DNA of 10,510 nt, taken from positions 1-10,510 of the forward strand of contig CALSCQ010001714.1 in NCBI GenBank assembly GCA_943704525.1, read 5' to 3'. The DNA comes from Pigoraptor vietnamica (taxonomy: Eukaryota > Opisthokonta > Filasterea). The notes under the pieces are model-generated. The model searched no databases. It was given only the letters and a program-made list of their open reading frames with translations, and was not told the DNA's origin. Positions 8,034 through 10,510 of this stretch are shown in pieces. Both the position numbers and the translations under genes were made by a program. Position 1 is the stretch's first letter. Every line of letters starts with the position of its first letter.

Positions 8034-9840
8034 GGGGGGGGTCTTGTGTGTGTCAGTGTGTATGAAGGGGACAGGCATATGCGGTGGGCGGACGTAGATG
8101 TGCGTGTGCGTGCGTACACGTGGAGAGTGTCTGCATGCATGCGCGTCGTGGTAAGCGTGTGCTAGTGCGCACGAACGCCCCCGTGCTACACTCACATCGC
8201 TCAGCGCGTCCAACACGGCGTTCGTGAAGGACGACACATTCATCGACAGCTGAATCGTCAGAGCAAAAGCCTCGTACAGAATGAGCGTCGAGGTCCACGC
8301 CGTCGCAATCTGCCGCCCAGAGTACCGGAAGGAAGGATCCGGCACATACACCTTGCGCACAAGCCACACAACGGACGACTGCATGCGCATCAGCGTCCCG
8401 CCCGCAATCGTCGAACCCCCCTCGACACCGACAGGCGCTTCCGAAAGCGAACCGTACACGCTACCAGAGCTGCCTTGCGCCCTTCGTTTATGTTCCTCCA
8501 CTATCTGTTCCCGTCCCTGAGGCCGCGTCGATACGCCGACGCTCACGTCTACACGCGCCGGTCGCAACAGCGACCTCACGTGCTCTGCGCAGCCGCTGTG
8601 AAGTAAACCGGTGGATGCGAACAGAGTATCGCGCGCAAAGGGGGCTTCGGCCGCGTCGGGATTGTCGTCGCGTTCCATCACGAGGGTCTCCCAAACGGAG
8701 TGGCTTCCACGCGAGTGTGCACGGACAGCGACGAGCGCATCGCGGAGGGACAAGGCGAAGAAGACTGTGAGCGTGAGAAGGGACGCGAGCGTCGGAATCG
8801 ACGTGACGATGCGCAGTGTGACGTCGACGGCGTCGTAGAAAGAGACGGACCACAGCTGAAACGCAAGGAATGCGCACACGTGGGCGAGGCCGAGCGCAGC
8901 GCCGAGGAGCGTCTTGGAGCGGTTGATGCAGAGGAAGACGGGGTAGTACATGATGGCGACAAGTAGCATAGCGACGATGAGAAGGTATTGGGAGAATTGG
9001 GAGCCGCCAAACTCCGCTGCCGAATTGCGGTACGTCTGGGAAGCGAAGTTGTAGTTAGATGAGAGTTGTGTGTGTGTGAGTGTGTGTGTGTGTGCGTGTG
9101 TGTGTTGCGTCTGTGTGTGTGTGTTGCGTCTGTGTGTGTGGTGTGTGTGGTGTGTGTGTGTGTTCTTTCCCTCTATCTGCGTGTGGCTGTTTCAAGGCGA
9201 ATGTGCGCACGTGGCGCTAGTGTGTGCGAGTGGCCACCACGTGCCTGGAAGATGGTGTTTGCTATGGCGCCGTACGCCGCAGCAACGGCAGCTCTGTTGG
9301 AGCGCCCCTCCAAAAAATTGAACGGGCTGAGTGAGGAGAGACAAAGGGGTGTGAGACAAGAGTATACGTGCACGTACTTAACGCACACGACACGCGCGCG
9401 CGCGCGCTCGCAGTAGGCATACACGCACACACGCCCCGCACACACACAACCCCGTAATCATGCTCAGACGCTCACAATCGTGCGCGCCCACACACACGAA
9501 CACACTCGTACACACAAACACCACACAGCACATACACACGAGCGCGTGCATTTCACACGTACATTGGGATTCCAGGCACGCCGCCCCATAAATCAGTTCG
9601 AAAGCGTCTGCGGCGCGTGGCAATGGCAACAACGACCGTCGTGAACACAGCGGCCGCATAAAAGCCGTACGTGAAGCGGGCAACAGTCCTCGTGTTCGCA
9701 GTGTCGTCGTCGTCAGGAGTAAAAGGAAAGGGTTCCGGGGATGGCGTCGCACTCGTCGTCCACGAAGGCGCCGCAGTGGGTGACAGCGATGCCGACGCGC
9801 TCGCTGCGACAGCGACAGTCGCCGCAATGACCGCGTCCAT
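7430..9840 (-). CDS. STRA6-like membrane protein fused to pentapeptide repeats; five exons
   Basis: Exons: 9840-9563, 9326-9245, 9035-8196, 7911-7726 and 7573-7430 (509 residues). Introns 2 and 4 use GC donors (CAG|GCACGT and CAG|GCAAGT). The N-terminus is an Ala/Ser-rich hydrophobic start that may be a signal peptide, then a Pro/Asp linker and a membrane span at about 56-75. GVPGIPIPFNFLEG at 87-100 matches the PGLPVPLDFL-type block of STRA6. Exon 3 holds LLVAIMYYPVFLC (144-156), LLGAALGLAHV, a third span at about 195-222, a polar loop, and YVPDPSFRYSGRQIATAW (350-367) before another span, in the order found in STRA6. Animal STRA6 has nine spans; this has about five. The family mediates retinol uptake from RBP in animals; the ligand here is unknown. 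Exons 4-5 encode 14 pentapeptide repeats (about 419-488: ANLEE, ANLAG, CDLQD and similar), a right-handed beta-helix. Residues 401-509 could instead be a separate small gene with an ATG at 7950. Confidence 0.8.
7574..7725 (-). other. GC-AG intron inside the pentapeptide array
   Basis: The exon ends GACCTCCAG and the intron begins GCAAGT, the extended donor typical of GC-AG introns. It ends at acacgccag before GATTGCGAC. Splicing joins ADLQ to D and keeps the five-residue register (ADLQD CDMTG CDLQD ANVRG) without a break. That agreement of repeat phase across the join is the main support for the GC donor. Confidence 0.85.
7977..8041. repeat. TG microsatellite abutting an uninterrupted run of 25 G
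   Basis: A (TG)n run with a few CG steps is followed by 25 consecutive G (8017-8041). It lies in intron 3 (8195-7912) of the STRA6-like gene. The G run is on the plus strand, which is the template strand for that gene, so its transcript would carry C25. Homopolymer length may be inaccurate in any sequencing read. Confidence 0.95.
9036..9244 (-). other. Intron 2 of the STRA6-like gene, probable GC-AG, with long TG/CA repeat
   Basis: The exon block EGRSNRAAVAAAYGAIANTIFQ ends at CAG, followed by GCACGT. The next exon starts after cgcttcccag with TYRNSAAEFGG. Both sides are phase 0. The nearby GT dinucleotides (inside GCACGTGGTGG) are phase 1 and would break the frame, and an in-frame stop follows soon after. 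The intron contains a compound TG/CA microsatellite at 9066-9162 in which a unit with TGTTGCGTC occurs twice. Confidence 0.65.
9327..9562 (-). other. Intron 1 of the STRA6-like gene
   Basis: This is a GT-AG intron (donor gtacgtgtg, acceptor ctcctcactcag) in phase 2. It splits the Ile codon in GIPIPFNFLEG, so it interrupts a conserved family block, and that block confirms the join. It is rich in TG/TGTG words on the sense strand and contains an alternating CG run (near 9392-9407) and the palindrome TACGTGCACGTA (9365-9376). Confidence 0.85.
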
Positions 9841-9927
9841 TCTTGGCACGCGCACGCGGAACACAGAAAGGGACACGAAGAGAGACCACTGCTATATTTT
9901 AGCATAAGCTGCTACAATTTGTACTGC
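9841..9927. promoter_or_regulatory. 5' flank of the STRA6-like gene and boundary of the compositionally distinct region
   Basis: The first 60 or so bases upstream of ATG 9840 resemble the GC-rich gene region. From about 9892 the sequence turns abruptly AT-rich (gctatattttagcataagc) and then takes on the GCCGGC/CAGTCA character that continues through the window junction to about 2160. No TATA box can be assigned with confidence; tatatttta at 9893-9901 is a candidate, about 55 bases from the start codon. Confidence 0.35.
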
Positions 9928-10510
9928 ATGACGAGGCGGCAGGTTGCTGATGTTACCTCCGGTAACCAGCTTCAGGTCACTGCCGTGCCGTCAAACTATG
10001 GGTCAGTCAGCATCAGTGTCGGCGCCGGATACACTGCCGGAACGCTCTCGGTTCTACTGCAACCGTTCCAAAGCGATGACCACCTTATGTGTCAGTACGC
10101 ACAGTTAGTTGTAGCACATACCATGCTGACCGACGTCAGTTGGACCGACGCCGGCACTGTGATGGATGGTCCTTTACCGGACTGCATTTTCGTAGTCGGC
10201 ATCGGGCTGTTAATGATCGGCGTGGCCGGAGCCGGCAATTGGAAACTAGAAACTTTATCCGGCTGCCGGCCGGCGCGGCTCAGTCAAGTGAAGACGCCGG
10301 CTAAAAAGACGCGCGCTAATGGGCCGAAAACAGAAAAAATTAAACTGGCCAGGGCCATGCATGGGAAAATAAAGTGCGCGCGTGGAAACAGGGGAAAAAC
10401 CGCGAACCGGAAGCCGGGCGTGCCCGGGCGAACCAGCGATCTGACGGCCGGCAAGCCGAGCCTGCACCGCAGCTGGTCACTAAAGAAGAGCGCGGACATC
10501 ATTTGCAGCT
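9928..10510 (+). CDS. Uncharacterised open frame running off the window end (continues at 1-189 if circular)
   Basis: An ATG at 9928 opens a frame with no stop to the window end, 194 full codons. If the unit is circular the frame continues in register from base 1 and stops at TGA 187-189, for 218 residues. Seen in the protein: a polar N-terminal part rich in Val, Ser, Gly and Thr, a hydrophobic stretch CIFVVGIGLLMIGVAGAG that could cross a membrane, and then a strongly basic Lys/Arg-rich second half. I do not recognise the family. Its 3' end lies antisense to the last exon of the caspase-like gene. Either may be the true coding strand. The length is more than chance would usually give at this base composition, but the whole region yields plausible-looking frames on both strands, so confidence is low. 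Confidence 0.25.
   Translation, partial: MTRRQVADVTSGNQLQVTAVPSNYGSVSISVGAGYTAGTLSVLLQPFQSDDHLMCQYAQLVVAHTMLTDVSWTDAGTVMDGPLPDCIFVVGIGLLMIGVAGAGNWKLETLSGCRPARLSQVKTPAKKTRANGPKTEKIKLARAMHGKIKCARGNRGKTANRKPGVPGRTSDLTAGKPSLHRSWSLKKSADIICS
10396..10510. repeat. Exact direct repeat, right copy
   Basis: This is the same sequence as 1-115, in the same orientation, ending at the window edge. If the unit is circular, base 10396 is base 1 and the circumference is 10,395 bp. The plus-strand frame entering from 9928 keeps its register across the join, because 468 bases (156 codons) separate 9928 from base 10396. Confidence 0.97.

Noticed and set aside
7878-8969. 363-residue minus-strand frame ending in His-Thr and Pro runs
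   Set aside because: The first part is exon 3 of the STRA6-like gene. The low-complexity end is translation of the CA repeat and the C25 tract of intron 3, after a gtgagt donor at 8195.
9066-9416. Cys-Val-rich plus-strand frames
   Set aside because: They are translations of the TG repeat in intron 2 of the STRA6-like gene.
9950-9965. Short inverted repeat GTTACC-TCC-GGTAAC as an element end
   Set aside because: The stem is only 6 bp, and no partner copy was seen near the other boundary at 2160-2290.
1-10510. CRISPR array, tRNA, rRNA, bacterial operon or telomere repeats
   Set aside because: No spaced identical repeats, cloverleaf-like sequence, rRNA-like blocks, Shine-Dalgarno-led gene strings or telomeric tandem units were found by eye.

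Overview
The window is eukaryotic nuclear-type DNA. Protein-coding frames are broken into short exons joined by GT-AG introns, and apparently by two GC-AG introns. Donors often read gtgtgtg, gtgagt or gtacg. Several introns carry long TG/CA microsatellites. Coding DNA is GC-rich. The protein set (crotonase with a mitochondrial-type leader, DDIAS/noxin-like OB-fold protein, STRA6-like membrane protein) suggests a unicellular eukaryote. I cannot name the lineage from sequence alone.

Positions 1-115 and 10396-10510 are identical. The window is therefore either a circular unit of 10,395 bp read slightly past its origin, or a segment bounded by (or part of) a direct or tandem repeat. No telomere, rRNA, tRNA, CRISPR array or bacterial operon was seen.

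Layout. (a) 9906-10510 joined through 1 to about 2290: about 2.8 kb with different word usage from the rest (many GCCGGC, CAGTCA, TGACT and GGCC words). It holds a plausible two-exon caspase-like gene on the minus strand (880-85), other uncertain open frames, and a 26-bp perfect palindrome. (b) 4199-2295, minus: a seven-exon gene for a 318-residue crotonase-superfamily protein with a mitochondrial-type leader; one intron is only 34 nt. (c) 4200-4495: a divergent intergenic region with an AT-rich palindrome. (d) 4496-7297, plus: a four-exon gene for a protein of about 762 residues, with an RPA70-C/DDIAS-like zinc-ribbon OB fold and a long acidic Ser/Pro-rich tail containing a KEN box. (e) 9840-7430, minus, convergent with (d): a five-exon gene joining a half-length STRA6-like membrane region to 14 pentapeptide repeats.

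The three main genes look like ordinary host genes of unrelated function: acyl-CoA metabolism, DNA damage or cell cycle, and membrane transport or reception. I see no evidence that they form one pathway. The most unusual points are the STRA6-pentapeptide fusion model, the caspase-like gene in the compositionally distinct region, and the exact terminal repeat. Splice models were made by eye from conserved protein blocks, intron phase and splice-site words, so exon ends away from conserved blocks carry some uncertainty.
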